DNA of 64,000 bases from Timema cristinae (Eukaryota; Arthropoda; Insecta; Phasmatodea; Timematidae), in assembly GCA_039000515.1 (NCBI GenBank), contig JBCFYV010000024.1, forward strand, positions 42,915,979 through 42,979,978, read 5' to 3'. This document shows positions 1-12,031 of the stretch, piece after piece (the stretch's first letter is position 1; every line of letters starts with the position of its first letter). The position numbers were made by a program, and so were the translations under genes. Below the pieces are notes generated by a model. The model had not been told where the DNA came from. It searched no databases and worked only from the letters and a program-made list of their open reading frames with translations.

Positions 1-115
1 TATTATTTAACATAATTAATACTAAATATTATTTTATTTTTTATTTTTTAATGATGCCAAAGAAGTATAACTTCTCACGCGCGTACATAAGTACACACAC
101 CCATTTTTTTTCTTA

Positions 116-240
116 ACAGTTTTCCACGGCTTCCACGCAAAGGCGGGTGCACTTCCTCTCAATCTTCCCTAATTGCTAAATTATTAATGTAATTAGTACA
201 TATGAGTGTAATCCGAACGGGAAGTAAGACGCGGTGCTAA
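116..240 (+). repeat. SINE 3' fragment
   Basis: From TTTTCCACGGCTTCCACGCA to the tail AACGGGAAGTAAGACGCGG. The tRNA-like head is absent. The first 110 bases of the window hold only AT-rich sequence. Confidence 0.7.
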
Positions 241-266
241 AAGAAGTGGTTTCTTCTGTTACCTCA

Positions 267-762
267 TCTATACTTATAAAATAACATGTCCTGACTGACT
301 GACTGACTGACTGACTCACTGATTCATCATCGCCGAGCGCAAACTATCAAACTACAAGCATGAAATTCGGACTGTATATTCATTTTGTTATGTAGGCACC
401 CATTAAGAAAGGATTTTAGAAAATTCCACCTCAAAGGGGTCAAAATAGGGGATGATAATATGTATGATAATATGTATGAAAGTCCGTCATTTTGAAAGTT
501 ACATAAACAAAATTTTGTATTTCGGTTATTGACGTAAAACAAATAAATATGTGTTTCAGGAATTTTAGAAATTTTATTTAATAAGGGATGAAAAAGGGGG
601 TGAAAGTTTTTATTGGACTTGCATTATTTTTGATCTGAGGTCAAGTTATGGTCATCAACGTAACGTAATATTTTAAATTAATCTGTAAATACATATGTAT
701 ATTTTCGTATTTGTATATAATCAACTTCCACGCGAGCAAAGCCGCGGGCAACAGCTATCTAG
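267..762 (+). mobile_element. probable non-autonomous Helitron
   Basis: Starts TCTATACTTATAAAATAACA next to a host A and ends GCCGCGGGCAACAGCTATCTAG before a host T, fitting Helitron insertion between A and T and a CTAG terminus. The end motif (AAGCCGCGGGCAACAGCTA) and start motif recur in insect Helitron-type elements I remember. Length 496 bp; contains a (GACT)n run at 289-316. No coding capacity. Confidence 0.65.
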
Positions 763-1091
763 TATTAATATAAATAAGTACCACACAATTTGTAATTACT
801 TTGTCTAATAGTATTTGATTGTTTTCGATAAAATTTTCAACATTAGATTGTTAGTTATAAAATAAGTTACCTCTTAGTAAATTTTCCTTGGAAAAATACA
901 AACACTATCAGTCATCAGTAAGCTACATTAAAATGGTTTTTTTTTTAAATGAACACACATTCTTATTTATCATGTAAAATCCACCAGTTTCAAAAAAATT
1001 CAAGTTAAGAAAATAAGTCATAAATAAAATAGATTTAAATAAAAAAATTTATCTGAAGTAGAACTATACAGTGTTATTTGTAGGGTAATAC

Positions 1092-1346
1092 CCGCCTCGG
1101 TGACGTAGTTGGCTAACGTGCCAGTCGTGTTTAGCTCGACTGCTGAGGACGGGGAGATCGAGGTTCGAATCTCGGTCGGGTGAACTGGGGGTGGTTTTTC
1201 CTAAATGGTTTTCCACTCTCCCTCCACGCAAATGCGGGTTCACTTCCTCTAATTCAACCTTCCTAATTCCTAATACATTAGTGTAATCAGTACTTAAAGC
1301 GTATAACCCGAACGGGTAGTAAGACGCGGTGCTAAAATAAAAATAA
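1092..1346 (+). repeat. SINE type A, full length
   Basis: CCGCCTCGGTGACGTAGTTG head with A-box, GGTTCGAATCTCGGTCGGGT B-box region, middle TGGTTTTTCCTAAATGG, tail AACGGGTAGTAAGACGCGG and short A-rich end. This is the reference copy I used for type A (about 250 bp). Confidence 0.9.
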
Positions 1347-1351
1347 AATGT

Positions 1352-1490
1352 AGGGTAATGTTTTTCCAGTCTCCCTCCATACAAATTTGGATACTCTTTC
1401 TATAAATATAGTCTTCTTCATCCCTAAAGCCATTAGCCTAATTAGTAGATAAGCGTGTAATCCGATCTGATAGTAAGACAAGGTGCTATT
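1352..1490 (+). repeat. SINE type C 3' fragment
   Basis: TTTTTCCAGTCTCCCTCCAT to GATAGTAAGACAAGGTGCTA, a headless copy directly downstream of the type A copy. Confidence 0.7.
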
Positions 1491-1549
1491 TTTTTACCGT
1501 TAGATCCAATTCCGGAAAATATTGAATGTTCAAAAACCAGTCATTCATA

Positions 1550-1766
1550 CAGTAGCCACATGACTTCTTTGGTGCTGACTGACAGCTCACAGCTGACTTC
1601 TGACAGTCAACATTTAGGTTCAGAATTAACAGTCGCTAAACACACATTTTTTTGAAGATCATATGGTTCGGCGTAGGGATACCTAATTTGGTCTGGTAAC
1701 TTTTCAAAGCCGTCAGCTTTCAGCTGTGAGCTGTCAGTCAACACCAAAGAAGCCATGGGACTACTG
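1550..1766. mobile_element. Tc1/mariner-like MITE
   Basis: 47-bp terminal inverted repeats (CAGTAGCCACATGACTTCTT at the left; reverse complement of right end CAGTAGTCCCATGGCTTCTT), about 83% identical or better, flanked by TA on both sides. Length 217 bp, no open frame of note. Confidence 0.85.
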
Positions 1767-1989
1767 TAGCTACCGTTAATTTTAGGTCCAGAAACAAAAT
1801 CACAATAATCCCGAGATATGACCCTCCTATAGCATCAAAATATCGAGTTTATTTAAGATCCATAAAACGGTTTATGCTGTCGTTTTTGAGACATACAAAA
1901 TTGTTAGTCCTACTTTTATGAGAACGGGGTCACGTAAAATGACAAGATCCAAAATTAACTCAATGTAGAAATTTTGTCACGATCACAAT

Positions 1990-2560
1990 ACCTACATTAT
2001 ATGAGACAATTAAATTTTTTTTTTCTCCCAGCAGTAGTTACCCTCTGAGGAATGCAACTGGACGAGTACCGGTGAGGCGATGACATGTCGGTATGTAAAA
2101 AATACGAGACGCACACTTCACATACTTTACATGTTCATCATTGTTGACGACATTTCTGCATAAACAAACACACCAAGTTGAGTGCGGCTTACCATTCGTT
2201 GCCCTTGCGGCGACAATGTGACTTCCATGTTGAAAAACACTCGAGGTAAGCGGAGTGCGCGTAGGCTCGTCCACAGCGAGACTTTACTGTGAATTCACAC
2301 GTGCCCCATTAATTCATCACTGTGAAAAAAACACGCGCAGAACAGATACAGGGTCACGTGACGCGCTCTGAGCCAATCACAAGATTTCCGTCTCAACGGT
2401 ACTAGTGGTTTGCTGTAGTTCAACTTATATCTACTTTGCCTGAGATATTCAGCACGGGAAACCCAATCTAAGCTCAAAACCAACCATCTCAAATCAGTGC
2501 GCATGCGCTGTAGAGTTAGAAACAAGCAGTCAGTCGTGTTGGCATTTGTGAGGAGATTGG
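1990..2560. other. higher-GC single-copy stretch, no gene recognised
   Basis: Around 2040-2540 base composition is richer in G+C than the flanks and there are 76-78 codon open frames on the minus strand. They show no domain, no clear splice context and no matching neighbour, so I call no gene. It could be an exon or promoter of something outside my recognition. Confidence 0.3.
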
Positions 2561-2809
2561 AAATAACCCGTTAATGGAAAGCGTGTGTGTGTGTCGATGT
2601 ATTGGATTGTGCCACGACACAGCGTTATAATTTGAAAACATCCATCCTGACAATTATCTAAATTTTATTATGTTGATCCACTTGATTAGAAAATAAAATA
2701 TGTTGATGGTCAGCTGTTTTAAGATTGCATCGCAATGCATTAGGGGTCAACATACAGCGTGGGAATCGCTATGCCCCCCAATTTTCGGCGAATGTGTGAG
2801 GGGTACTGG

Positions 2810-2990
2810 TGGAGGATCCGAACCACGGTGGAAGCCTGGCATTCCACACATTCAAAAGTTGTTATTAATACACGTCTTGTCAGAGGTGAAGGAAGGTAAT
2901 CAGATAAATCTGTGGCGGGACCGAGGATTGTACCCCGGAACCCCAGTACAGAAGTTCACCTTACTCTTTGGACCACCAGGTCACCAGGAT
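2810..2990 (-). repeat. SINE type B, truncated
   Basis: From the body (CCGAACCACGGTGGAAGCC) to the tRNA-like head (GGACCACCAGGTCACC) in reverse orientation; the 3' tail is missing. Confidence 0.8.
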
Positions 2991-3061
2991 GGTAATAAGC
3001 ATGGACAATGGAGACTTATGTGTTCACATATAGAATATACATCAACCCTTCTAATTTATTT

Positions 3062-3455
3062 TATAACCGCGTCTTACTACCTGTTCAAGCTATACGCGTA
3101 AATTATTAGGCCTATAGTTATTCTATTGGTGGGGAAGGAATTAATTTAGAGGTGGTCTACCCGTATTTGCGTGGAAAGAAATTGGGAAACAGTTTTTGGA
3201 AAAAACACCCGCACTAGATCTGACCGTGATTCGAACCCTGATTTTCCCGTCTTTAGCAGTTCAATCTAACACGAGGGATGAACAAGGTTGAATTTAGAGG
3301 AACTGTTCCCACATTTACTTAGAGGGAGTTTGGGAATACGTTTAGGTAACGAACCCTCAGTATACACCCAACCGGGATTCGAACCTCAATCTACCCATCG
3401 TTGACAGTCCAGTCTTATGCAACAGTGACACCCTATTTGACCACCGATGTGGGTG
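3062..3455 (-). repeat. two adjacent SINE type C copies
   Basis: First copy 3062-3282 has tail (CCGCGTCTTACTACCTG), GCGTGGAAAG middle and head; a second copy lacking the tail follows at 3283-3455 and ends GGCCACCGATGTGGG-like. Tandem or nested insertion. Confidence 0.7.
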
Positions 3456-3579
3456 AATTTACCAAGAGTCGATAAAAGGTCCATTTGTTCCCTGCCGTGA
3501 TGAGAATAATCCTTAGAATGCAACATTACAAAACTTTTATTGTGTTAAAGTGTGATCAAAAAGTAGACGAAGTAAGGCC

Positions 3580-3715
3580 CATATTTTGAAGATTTTATGA
3601 TAATTTTTTGCTGTTGCCAAAATAGAAAAAAATATTTACTCAGTAGATACAGTTAATTTAATTTTCCTCATACAGTAATATCAACATTGCTTGAATACTT
3701 GTTATGTGTATAGCA
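3580..3715. mobile_element. fold-back family fragment
   Basis: TTGCTGTTGCCAAAATAG, AATTTAATTTTCCTCATACA and ATATCAACATTGCTTGAATA match one arm and the centre of the fold-back family. Confidence 0.45.
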
Positions 3716-3787
3716 TAATTTGTGCAAAAACCTTTTAAATAGTTATATTGGTAAAAAAAAAAGTGATTTTGTCATTACATTGAAAAA

Positions 3788-5390
3788 GTATATCACACGC
3801 TTTTAAGTAGTCACGTGGTGTAGATGGTAGGAATATTGTGTGAATACCACTTTCTGTCAGGTAGCCACGTGGTGTAGAGCCTAATACGTGAATATCACTT
3901 GTTGTCAATCAGCCACGTGATATAGAGGGTACTATGTGAATATCACTTTATGTCAGGTAGCCATGTGGTGTAGAGCCTAATACGTGAATATCACTTGTTG
4001 TCAATCAGCCACGTGATATAGAGGGTACTATGTGAATATCACTTGTCAGGTAGCCACGTGGTTGTAGAGGAAACTTTGTGAATATCACTTGTCAATTAGC
4101 CACGTGGTGTAGAGGGTACTATGTGAATATCACTTGTCAGGTAGCCACGTGGTGTAGAGGGTACTATGTGAATATCACTTGTCAGGTAGCCACGTGGTGT
4201 AGAGGGTAATATGTGAATATCACTTTATGTCAGGTAGCCACGTGGTGTAGAGGAAACTTTGTGAATATCACTTGTCAATCAGCCACGTGGTGTAGAGGGT
4301 ACTATGTGAATATCACTTTATGTCAGGTAGCCACGTGGTGTAGAGGATACTTTGTGAATATCACTTGTCAGGTAGCCACGTGGTGTAGAAGGTACTATGT
4401 GAATATCACTTGTCAGGTAGCCACGTGGTGTAGAGGATACTTTGTGAATATCACTTGTCAGGTAGCCACGTGGTGTAGAGGGTACTATGTGAATATCACT
4501 TGTCAGGTAGCCACGTGGTGTAGAGGATACTTTGTGAATATCACTTGTCAGGTAGCCACGTGGTGTAGAAGGTACTATGTGAATATCACTTGTCAGGTAG
4601 CCACGTGGTGTAGAGGATACTTTGTGAATATCACTTGTCAATCAGCCACGTGGTGTAGAGGGTACTATGTGAATATCACTTGTCAGGTAGCCACGTGGTG
4701 TAGAGGGTACTATGTGAATATCACTTTATGTCAGGTAGCCACGTGGTGTAGAGGAAACTTTGTGAATATCACTTGTCAATCAGCCACGTGGTGTAGAGGG
4801 TACTATGTGAATATCACTTTTCAGGTTGCCACGTGGTGTAGAGGGTACTATGTGAATATCACTTGTCAGGTAGCCACGTGGTGTAGAGGGTACTATGTGA
4901 ATATCACTTGTCAGGTAGTGGTGTAGAGGATACTTTGTGAATATCACTTGTCAGGTAGCCACGTGGTGTAGAAGGTACTATGTGAATATCACTTGTCAGG
5001 TAGCCACGTGGTGTAGAGGATACTTTGTGAATATCACTTGTCAGGTAGCCACGTGGTGTAGAGGGTACTATGTGAATATCACTTGTCAGGTAGCCACGTG
5101 GTGTAGAGGATACTTTGTGAATATCACTTGTCAGGTAGCCATGTGGTGTAGAAGGTACTATGTGAATATCACTTGTCAGGTAGCCACGTGGTGTAAAGGA
5201 TACTTTGTGAATATCACTTGTCAGGTAGCCACGTGGTGTAGAAGGTACTATGTGAATATCACTTGTCATGTAGCCACGTGGTGTAGAGGGTACTATGTGA
5301 GTATCACTTGTCAGGTAGCCACGTGGTTTAGTGCTGTCAATCAGCCACGTGATATAGAGGGTACTACGTGAATATCCCTTGCTGTCAAGT
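3788..5390. repeat. 45-bp satellite/minisatellite array with E-boxes
   Basis: About 35 tandem copies of GTGAATATCACTTGTCAGGT + AGCCACGTGG + TGTAGAGGGTACTAT. Most copies hold the palindrome CCACGTGG (an E-box). Two variants, GGTACTATGTG and GATACTTTGTG, alternate in 4.3-5.25 kb, giving a 90-bp higher-order unit. Because 45 is a multiple of 3, both strands stay open for up to 237 codons; those frames begin at GTG or TTG, not ATG, and are repeat artefacts. Confidence 0.95.
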
Positions 5391-5395
5391 GGTCA

Positions 5396-6062
5396 CACAA
5401 AGAACGCCCCTGGTTAACTACACTTGCTGACAAGTCTCAACGTCCTTCTAACTCTCCCATGTGAGCCCCGCTCTTTGGCAAGTATTTACACTAGACCGGC
5501 TCTCACTAAACCCAGGTGCGCAAAGCACAAGACCACTTTTATTTGAGTTATTTTGTTTGCTCTTTTGTTAGATTCCCTTCTTCTTTAGATACCCCCAACT
5601 CGCCTCCCCAGTCTTTTGAAAAAAAAAAAAAAAAAAAAAAAAAGCTGCTGCAGAAGAATCGCTTGTTTATTTTCCCTTGTGTGTCGGACAAGTTTGTTAA
5701 TTTGTTTAGAGAAGACGTTCCACTGTATTCAGTCAGTCATTATCACTGTCTTTGTACCAACACTTTATAGAAGCGACACATTAGCACTTCGAGGGAAGAA
5801 ATAAAGAAAGAAAGCAAGCAAAGGGAAAGGCGTAAAGAAAGAATGAGAGTAACGAATAAACAGGTTGAAACAATTATTGGTTTAACTTTTAGACAAAGAC
5901 TGGTTCATTTTGGTTTTGGTGAGCCATACATATCATTACTGAAAAATATACACCATTGTAATGTTCATTATATTTTATTTATTAGTATTTTTCTATTCCA
6001 TTCCGTCTTTGTACTCGTTTGGGTTGTACCCATACATTAATTACGCTAGTTAATTTAAAAAA
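5396..6062. other. no gene; homopolymer A and purine-rich tract
   Basis: Contains an A run at about 5619-5643 and a purine-rich run at 5790-5850. Nothing else recognisable. Confidence 0.5.
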
Positions 6063-6063
6063 A

Positions 6064-6592
6064 TGTTCCTGCATTTACGTGAAGGGAGAATGGGGAAACT
6101 ATTTATTTATTAAACAAAACTCTCAGTTACTTGACAGGAATTCGAACCTCGATCTCCTCGTCACTGGCAATTTAGACTAACACGAGAGTGACGCATCGCA
6201 CCATGCGTCCACCGATATGGATATTATTTTTTATTAAAAACTGGTAAAATATCGTTTTCATTAATAAGGTGACGTTTTAAACTAATAATATATCATTAAA
6301 ACATATTTTTAATTTTATTTAATTTTATTTTAAATTACTAAAAGTGGGTTTCTTCACATCGCGTCTTACTGCTGGTCTATTTGCATTTAGCCACGTAAAT
6401 AGGTTGGGGGAAAGTATGGTAGAAGGGGGAGGATATGTGACAGCATTTGCGTGGAGAGAGTATTAAACCATTTAACTGAAACAAAATCTCTAAGTACACC
6501 CAGTCAGATTCGAGCCTCTATCTCTTCTCGTCATCAATAAATCAGACCAGACGAGTATGATGTTTAGTCCGTGTTACACACTTATGTGGGTG
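6064..6592 (-). repeat. two SINE type C copies in a row
   Basis: 6064-6223 (middle to head, ending CCACCGATATGG) and 6355-6592 (tail CGCGTCTTACTGC to head CACTTATGTGGGTG), both reversed and diverged. Confidence 0.7.
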
Positions 6593-6688
6593 ACTTAAAG
6601 TTAATGTATTTATTTTCAGATTGAAGTTATTTCAATAATTCTTGAAGCTTATTTATTATACTATAGTTTCAGATTAAGTTTTATAAAA

Positions 6689-6912
6689 TCCGCCTTGATG
6701 GCGTAATTAGATAACGCGCTAGTTAGATTGCTCGAGGTTCAAATCTCGTTCGGGTGAACTGGGGTGGTTTTTCCTAAATTGTTTTCCATTCTCCTTCTTC
6801 GCTAATGCGGGTTAACTTCCACTATATTCAACCTTCCCTATTCCTAACGCATTATTGTAATTAATACTTGAGCGTATAGCCCGAACGGGTAGTAAGGCAT
6901 GGTGTTAAATAA
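6689..6912 (+). repeat. SINE type A
   Basis: Head CCGCCTTGATGGCGTAATTA, B-box GGTTCAAATC, tail CCCGAACGGGTAGTAAGGCA. A short deletion removed the anticodon-arm region. Confidence 0.85.
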
Positions 6913-7186
6913 ATAACAATTTTTTAAACGTTGGTATATTTTCATATAGGCTACTTTATCACTGTCCAATATTCTATTAATTTTATAATAGTCCAATTTT
7001 AATAGGAAGAAACATATCTGACAGCTAGAAAAGTCTTGGGATCTACTTTCACGTATTCATACATCAAATCATGTGATCCGGAGCCGTCACTTTTGGATGT
7101 GTACTATCAATACCTATAAAGTGAATTTAATAAAACAGTGACATTTTATAATTCTAGCCGGAAAAAATCATGTATTTTCTAAAAGT

Positions 7187-7242
7187 TTTTTTTCTTATTA
7201 AATGAGGATTGTAGTATTTTCTTATTAAATGAGGATTGTAGT
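7187..7242. repeat. 27-bp tandem duplication
   Basis: TCTTATTAAATGAGGATTGT occurs twice in direct succession with its flanking bases. Confidence 0.8.
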
Positions 7243-7282
7243 CTCAGCTTAAGTTTTCTAAGCAGTGATATATTTTATTTTA

Positions 7283-7737
7283 ACCCGCTTAGGTGGCCGA
7301 ATAATCCAAGGTCTAGTAGATTAGACTGACGATGACGGGGAGATCAGAGTTCGATCCTTGTTGGGTGTGGTGAGGGGGATTTTTCCTAAATGGTTTTCCA
7401 CTTTGTCTCTCTATCTCTACAAAAACAATCGGGTATTCTTCTAATTTAAACCTTCCTCATCCCTAACCCATTAGCTTAGCTATAGTTATTAACCTGCCTC
7501 GGTAGCATAGTTAGCTAACGCGCTAGTTTTGTGTTGAACTAGACTGCTGAGGATGGGGAGCTCGAGGTTCGAATCTTACTCGGGTGAACTGAGGGTGGTT
7601 TTTCCTGAATGGTTTTCCCCCTACCGCCACACAAATGTGGGTTCACCGCCCTGAAATTCAACCGTATCAATTCCTAGCCCATTAGCGTAATTAGTACTTA
7701 AGCGTACAACCCAAACTGGCAGTAAGACACGGTACTA
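7283..7737 (+). repeat. SINE type C followed by SINE type A
   Basis: 7283-7480 is a type C copy (CCCGCTTAGGTGGCCGAA head, GAGTTCGATCC B-box). 7490-7737 is a full type A copy (CTGCCTCGGTAGCATAGTTA head to GGCAGTAAGACACGGTACT tail). Confidence 0.8.
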
Positions 7738-7744
7738 ATTATTA

Positions 7745-8560
7745 TACTACTATAAAGCCACATGGCCGACTCACTCAATGACATTAATAATGTTTATCCA
7801 CTTCCAGATGAGCTAGAATCTTGAAATTTGGCAAACTTATAGCTTCTAGCCTGTAACCGACGGGAAAATTCCAAAAAATTAAAAAAAATCTTAATTATGA
7901 AATTTTGACAAAATTCAAAATGATGGAGTAACTTTAAAGTCGGTGCGGACCTTTTTTTAGAGGTCTCTTGTGGCTAAACGGTAAGACCTATCAAAAAACG
8001 GCTCTGGAATGACATTAGTTTACATCCACTTGCAAAGAGCAAAGAGCCCTATAAAATATAAGTACAAAATTAGTACACCTTGTAGATACGAACTCTGGAT
8101 GATATTTGCAAATCTTGATTTCAAATTTTCATTTTATTTCAAACATGTGCAAACATAATGTCGTCGAAAGCAGGTACTGATGATTGAAATGATAATTTTT
8201 TTCTTTCAAGTACAATCTGTCGTCATCCTCATACCAGAGAATGTTTGAACAGCTGACAAAACATTGCCTCATTTAGCCCAACTATGCACGAGAACCGTCT
8301 CCCCCCACACCCCTCTCCACCATTTTCCCTCCACGACCAAGAGACCTCATACCTTCTAGCAGCAAACAAGTTGGAGAGATTTCTATAAGTGGATCAGGTG
8401 AAAACTTTTATTTTAAATATTAGGTACGTCTCCTAGGTTCTTAAATCTCTCTCTAAAAAGGGCTCAATGGTGGAGTCAGGATTTTTTTTTTTTGTGAATT
8501 ATTGTGGGAGAAATATGTATAATTGTTCGCTTACTTCATAGCTTTATAATTTAAAAAAAA
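7745..8560. other. no gene; possible Helitron-related start
   Basis: ACTATAAAGCCACATGGCCG with ATCTTGAAATTTGGCAAAC resembles the opening of Helitron-type repeats, but I cannot find a matching end. The rest is AT-rich unique sequence. Confidence 0.25.
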
Positions 8561-8595
8561 TGTTCTTATAAACTTTTTTTTAACACCTAATTTTA

Positions 8596-9130
8596 TTGCC
8601 CGTTCATGTTAACACGTATAGTTATGTACTAATTCCACTAATGTGTTAGGAACGAATACGTTTGAATTTAGAGAAAATGTACCCCTATTTGCGTGGAGGG
8701 GAGAGTGGAAAACAAATAGGGGAAAACCTGCGTAGTACATCTAAACCCAGGCTGGATATGAACCCTTATCTCCTCATAATTCGTAGTCCAGTCTATTGCG
8801 AGAATGTCGTCTTAGACCATTCAAACATCGAAGCGGTTATTTGAAAAACTAAAGTGCTATTTTTTTGCGGGAACAGTCGCTCTAAAATCACTGGTAAAAT
8901 CGCTGGAAAAAATAGCCGCCGTTTAAATGGTATCTACTACAACTTGTCATGTTTTTTTTATAGCAGAACGTTTTACTATCTGTTAGGGTTATACGCTTAT
9001 GTACTAATTATGCTAATTTTTTTAGGGATTAAGAAGATTATATTTAAAGAAAGTGTATCTGCATTTGCGTGGAGGGAGAGTGGAAAATTATTTTGAAAAA
9101 TAGCCCTCAGAACACTTGACCGAGATTTGT
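8596..9130 (-). repeat. two SINE type C copies
   Basis: 8596-8840 (near full length, head end CATCGAAGCGGTT) and 8964-9130 (tail and middle GCATTTGCGTGGAGGGAGAG). Confidence 0.75.
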
Positions 9131-9221
9131 TAGCCTATCTTAAGATCAATTTTATCCAGATTATTTTTAATTAAAAATCTTTGTATTTCAAGATGAAACA
9201 TGCCAATTTATATAACTGTAG

Positions 9222-9544
9222 CTTAAGGTGGGGGGGGAGGGGAGGGAGCGCGAAGTTAAATTTAAATACTTCAGCTAGGCCTATTATGTCAAAATATTTT
9301 AATTTTTGTTGCCAAAATGATTAGAGTATTTCAGAAGATACGTTTAGTTTAATGTTAAACGGTTTTCCATCAAATTCCATTATGTTAACGACAAATATTA
9401 AAAAATTGAGATTACTTTTTGTAGAAAACTAAATAAACGTCGTATCTACTAGAGCAATATTTTATTTATTTTGTACAAACAACAAAGTTCTGAAAACTTC
9501 AAAATTGTGGACCATAACTTTTTCTTCTTTCCACCCCCACATTA
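9222..9544. mobile_element. fold-back element copy
   Basis: CTTAAGGTGGGGGGGGAGGG at the left and CTTTCCACCCCCACATTAA at the right, with TAGAGCAATATTTTATTTAT in the right arm as in the other copies. Confidence 0.6.
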
Positions 9545-11015
9545 ATGGTTTCAGTGGTATTAAACCTTTTTTTATACCCCCAAAGTTGTTGATGAATATT
9601 GCAATTTATATCATATTCTATCATTCACACTTTAAAAATAAGTACAATAAATTACATCCAAAATAATATTTTAAATAATAAGTTTTAAAAGAGGAAATAC
9701 GCTTCATGGCCAAACAGTCTAAGGCGTCACCCAAAAATCATCCTATAATATAAAAATGGCCAATGTCCTTCCCGTGGTACAGTATATTCCAAATAAGGCC
9801 CTTTCTCAAGAGGCCAATGTGATATTAATTAATTAATTTGGCTTTTCTCAGAAACATTTATATGTGACATTGGCCCTTTTTCTACCAAGGTACAGATATA
9901 TTACCGAGAACAAGAGCTAACCTAACCTAACTAATCTTACCTAACTACCCTATTCTAAAATAACATAACCTGACCAACTTAAATCCTAGAAATTAGGTGT
10001 ACCTGCAAGAAAACGGCACAAAACTTTCATATAATTGGCTAAAATAATTAATAGCATATTCCGGCACTTCAAAAAGACAAATAACTTGAAAATAAGTATA
10101 AACTACAACAGAAAAACTCGTTTATTCCATACTTTGCCAAAACCACTCTGGAATCATATATAGAAAGTCTAGGAATTTTATCGAACGACTGGATTTCTCA
10201 CATTACCGGTGACATATACACTTTAAAAGTCTTCACATACTATAAAAAAAGTCTTCACATTCCCCAGTTTTTTTTATCACGTGTGCGAATTTTTGTAATA
10301 AGTATAGGCCTATATTACGTTCCAAAACTTTGAGGAACTGCTTTATTTGCTTAGCTCGAATACGACATCAAATTGTCTATGATTAAGTAACAATTTTTTA
10401 TTCATATATGTTTGTGATTTTTTTTTTGTCATATTGACAGACTAACCGATAAATAAACCACTCAGGATATGGTCATTAATAATCGGGTTTCCTGTGCTTT
10501 TTTTTTTACCACCATTTATACATTCTTCTCATTCTTCTAGCCCCAAACATTTTTAACGACCCATATTGGTGGGACAAATTCCCCCACATTCAGTATCATT
10601 CATTCCCAAAAAAACATAACATAAATATAAAGAAAATAAAAAATAAATAAACGAAGTTTGGAATGGAGCAATTTGTAGGTCCGAACCTTAAAGCATCATT
10701 TTCAATGCAGGTTTCCACTGCTAATACCTATAATCAGCCGGCAATTATCACAATCCACCACTTTCTTTATGGACAGCATTTCTTTTCATCGGGACACACT
10801 CATTTCTACCTCCCTCCCCCTCCCTTCAACAACATTTTATTTTTCAAGGGCGTCTGTATACTTAAGATATAAACTAAAAAAAAAAACTTTTGAAGAGTGT
10901 TTCCCAGGTGTTCAATAATATTACATAGCACGATTCAAAAATGATTAGATAAAGATGCCTTCTATCTTTTTGTGACGTAGCAGATTTAAAACAACCTAAA
11001 AAAACAACTTAGTGG
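9545..11015. other. no gene seen
   Basis: AT-rich. 9580-9690 resembles 61420-61540 (shared AATTACATCCAAAATAA and AAATAATAAGTTTTAAA), so it is a dispersed repeat. A 69-codon open frame at 10663-10872 has no recognisable domain. Confidence 0.5.
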
Positions 11016-11017
11016 TA

Positions 11018-11176
11018 CTTTTATTAGTTTAGTTTATTAAAGAAGGCTCAAATATATTTTCAATAAATCAGTTCTACAAAATAGCAGATGGACGCGGTTT
11101 GTAAAAATAAAAATAAACGTTTTAAAATAAAATTGCTATTTTGTAGAACTGATTTAATAAACTAAACTAATAAAAG
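11018..11176. repeat. near-perfect inverted repeat (hairpin)
   Basis: CTTTTATTAGTTTAGTTTAT (11018-11039) and AAATCAGTTCTACAAAATAG (11065-11086) have their exact reverse complements at 11155-11176 and 11134-11155. The left arm carries an extra 25 bp between its two blocks. Confidence 0.9.
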
Positions 11177-11317
11177 TTCATTTTATGTTGTTTGTTAAAC
11201 ATATTTAACGGGTTCGGCTTTTGTTCAAAATATACTTCGGTTGGATCAATTCAAATTAAGTTATAGTAGAGGATGGTTTCTAATAAAATCATTTCCCACT
11301 CTCTTCACGCAAATTAG
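11174..11317 (+). repeat. inverted dispersed repeat, copy 1
   Basis: Reverse-complement partner of 14078-14245. Shared blocks include CGGTTGGATCAATTCAAATT and GTAGAGGATGGTTTCTAATA. Confidence 0.85.
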
Positions 11318-11325
11318 ATTATTAT

Positions 11326-11487
11326 AGATGAGGAAGGTAGAATTAAGAGGAAATATATCCTATTTACTAGTGGGACAACGGGAAACCTTTAGATAGGATA
11401 AATCAACCTCAGTATATCCCTCTGGGATTCAAACCCCGATATTCCTGACATCTGACAAGGCAACCTTGACACTCACCGATGCAAGTA
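11326..11487 (-). repeat. SINE type C fragment
   Basis: Degenerate middle and B-box (GGGATTCAAACCCCGATATT) to head (CACTCACCGATGCAAGT). Confidence 0.6.
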
Positions 11488-11689
11488 AAACTTTCTCCTA
11501 AAAGGAGGTTTATATAATTTTGTTAAAACTATTATTAGTAGGACTATGTCATAAAATACATATTTAAAGTGTTTTTAAAAACATATTGAATTTGAAAAAA
11601 GAATGTTTGTTAATATTTTAACTCTAGACAAAAAAAACAATTTTGAGTTGAAACCTTTTTTCAATAATATTATAAACTTATATTCTATT

Positions 11690-11800
11690 CACGGTAGGAA
11701 TTACTCTCTGAAAGGTCTTTTTTACTGCCAATATCCTACTATATAACATATTTCTGGCAGGGAAAAGGCCTTTCAGAAAACAATTTCTATAGGTCTATTT
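11690..11800. mobile_element. small palindromic MITE
   Basis: GGTAGGAATTACTCTCTGAA ... AATATCCTACTATATAACAT; an inverted relative lies at 49484-49592. Ends are imperfect inverted repeats around a CTGAAAGG motif. Confidence 0.55.
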
Positions 11801-12031
11801 GTAACATTTATCAAAATTTACAGCACAACATTTCGACCGTAATAACTTTAATAACATCAACCCATGTGTTTATAACAAGACTACATTAATAGTCACGTGG
11901 AATAGAGGCTTCAAGTCTCGTATAGTCCGTTTTCCTGCTGACTCGAATCATACCAAGTGTACTGTGGATGTTCCATCCTAAATAGTTTGCCAGCCTTCCT
12001 ACACGCAAATAATAGTTTTAGTTTTTTTTTA

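Noticed and set aside
1064..1384. 106-codon minus-strand frame ([15 protein letters not shown]...)
   Set aside because: It is the antisense of a type A SINE; this peptide appears in automated protein sets only because the SINE is common.
4213..5371. Long open frames on both strands (237 and 144 codons plus; 107 and 121 minus)
   Set aside because: They run through the 45-bp array, whose length is a multiple of three; starts are GTG/TTG and the peptide is a pure repeat.
9900..9960. Interstitial telomeric (CCTAA)n repeat
   Set aside because: Only two clear units; the rest is chance similarity.
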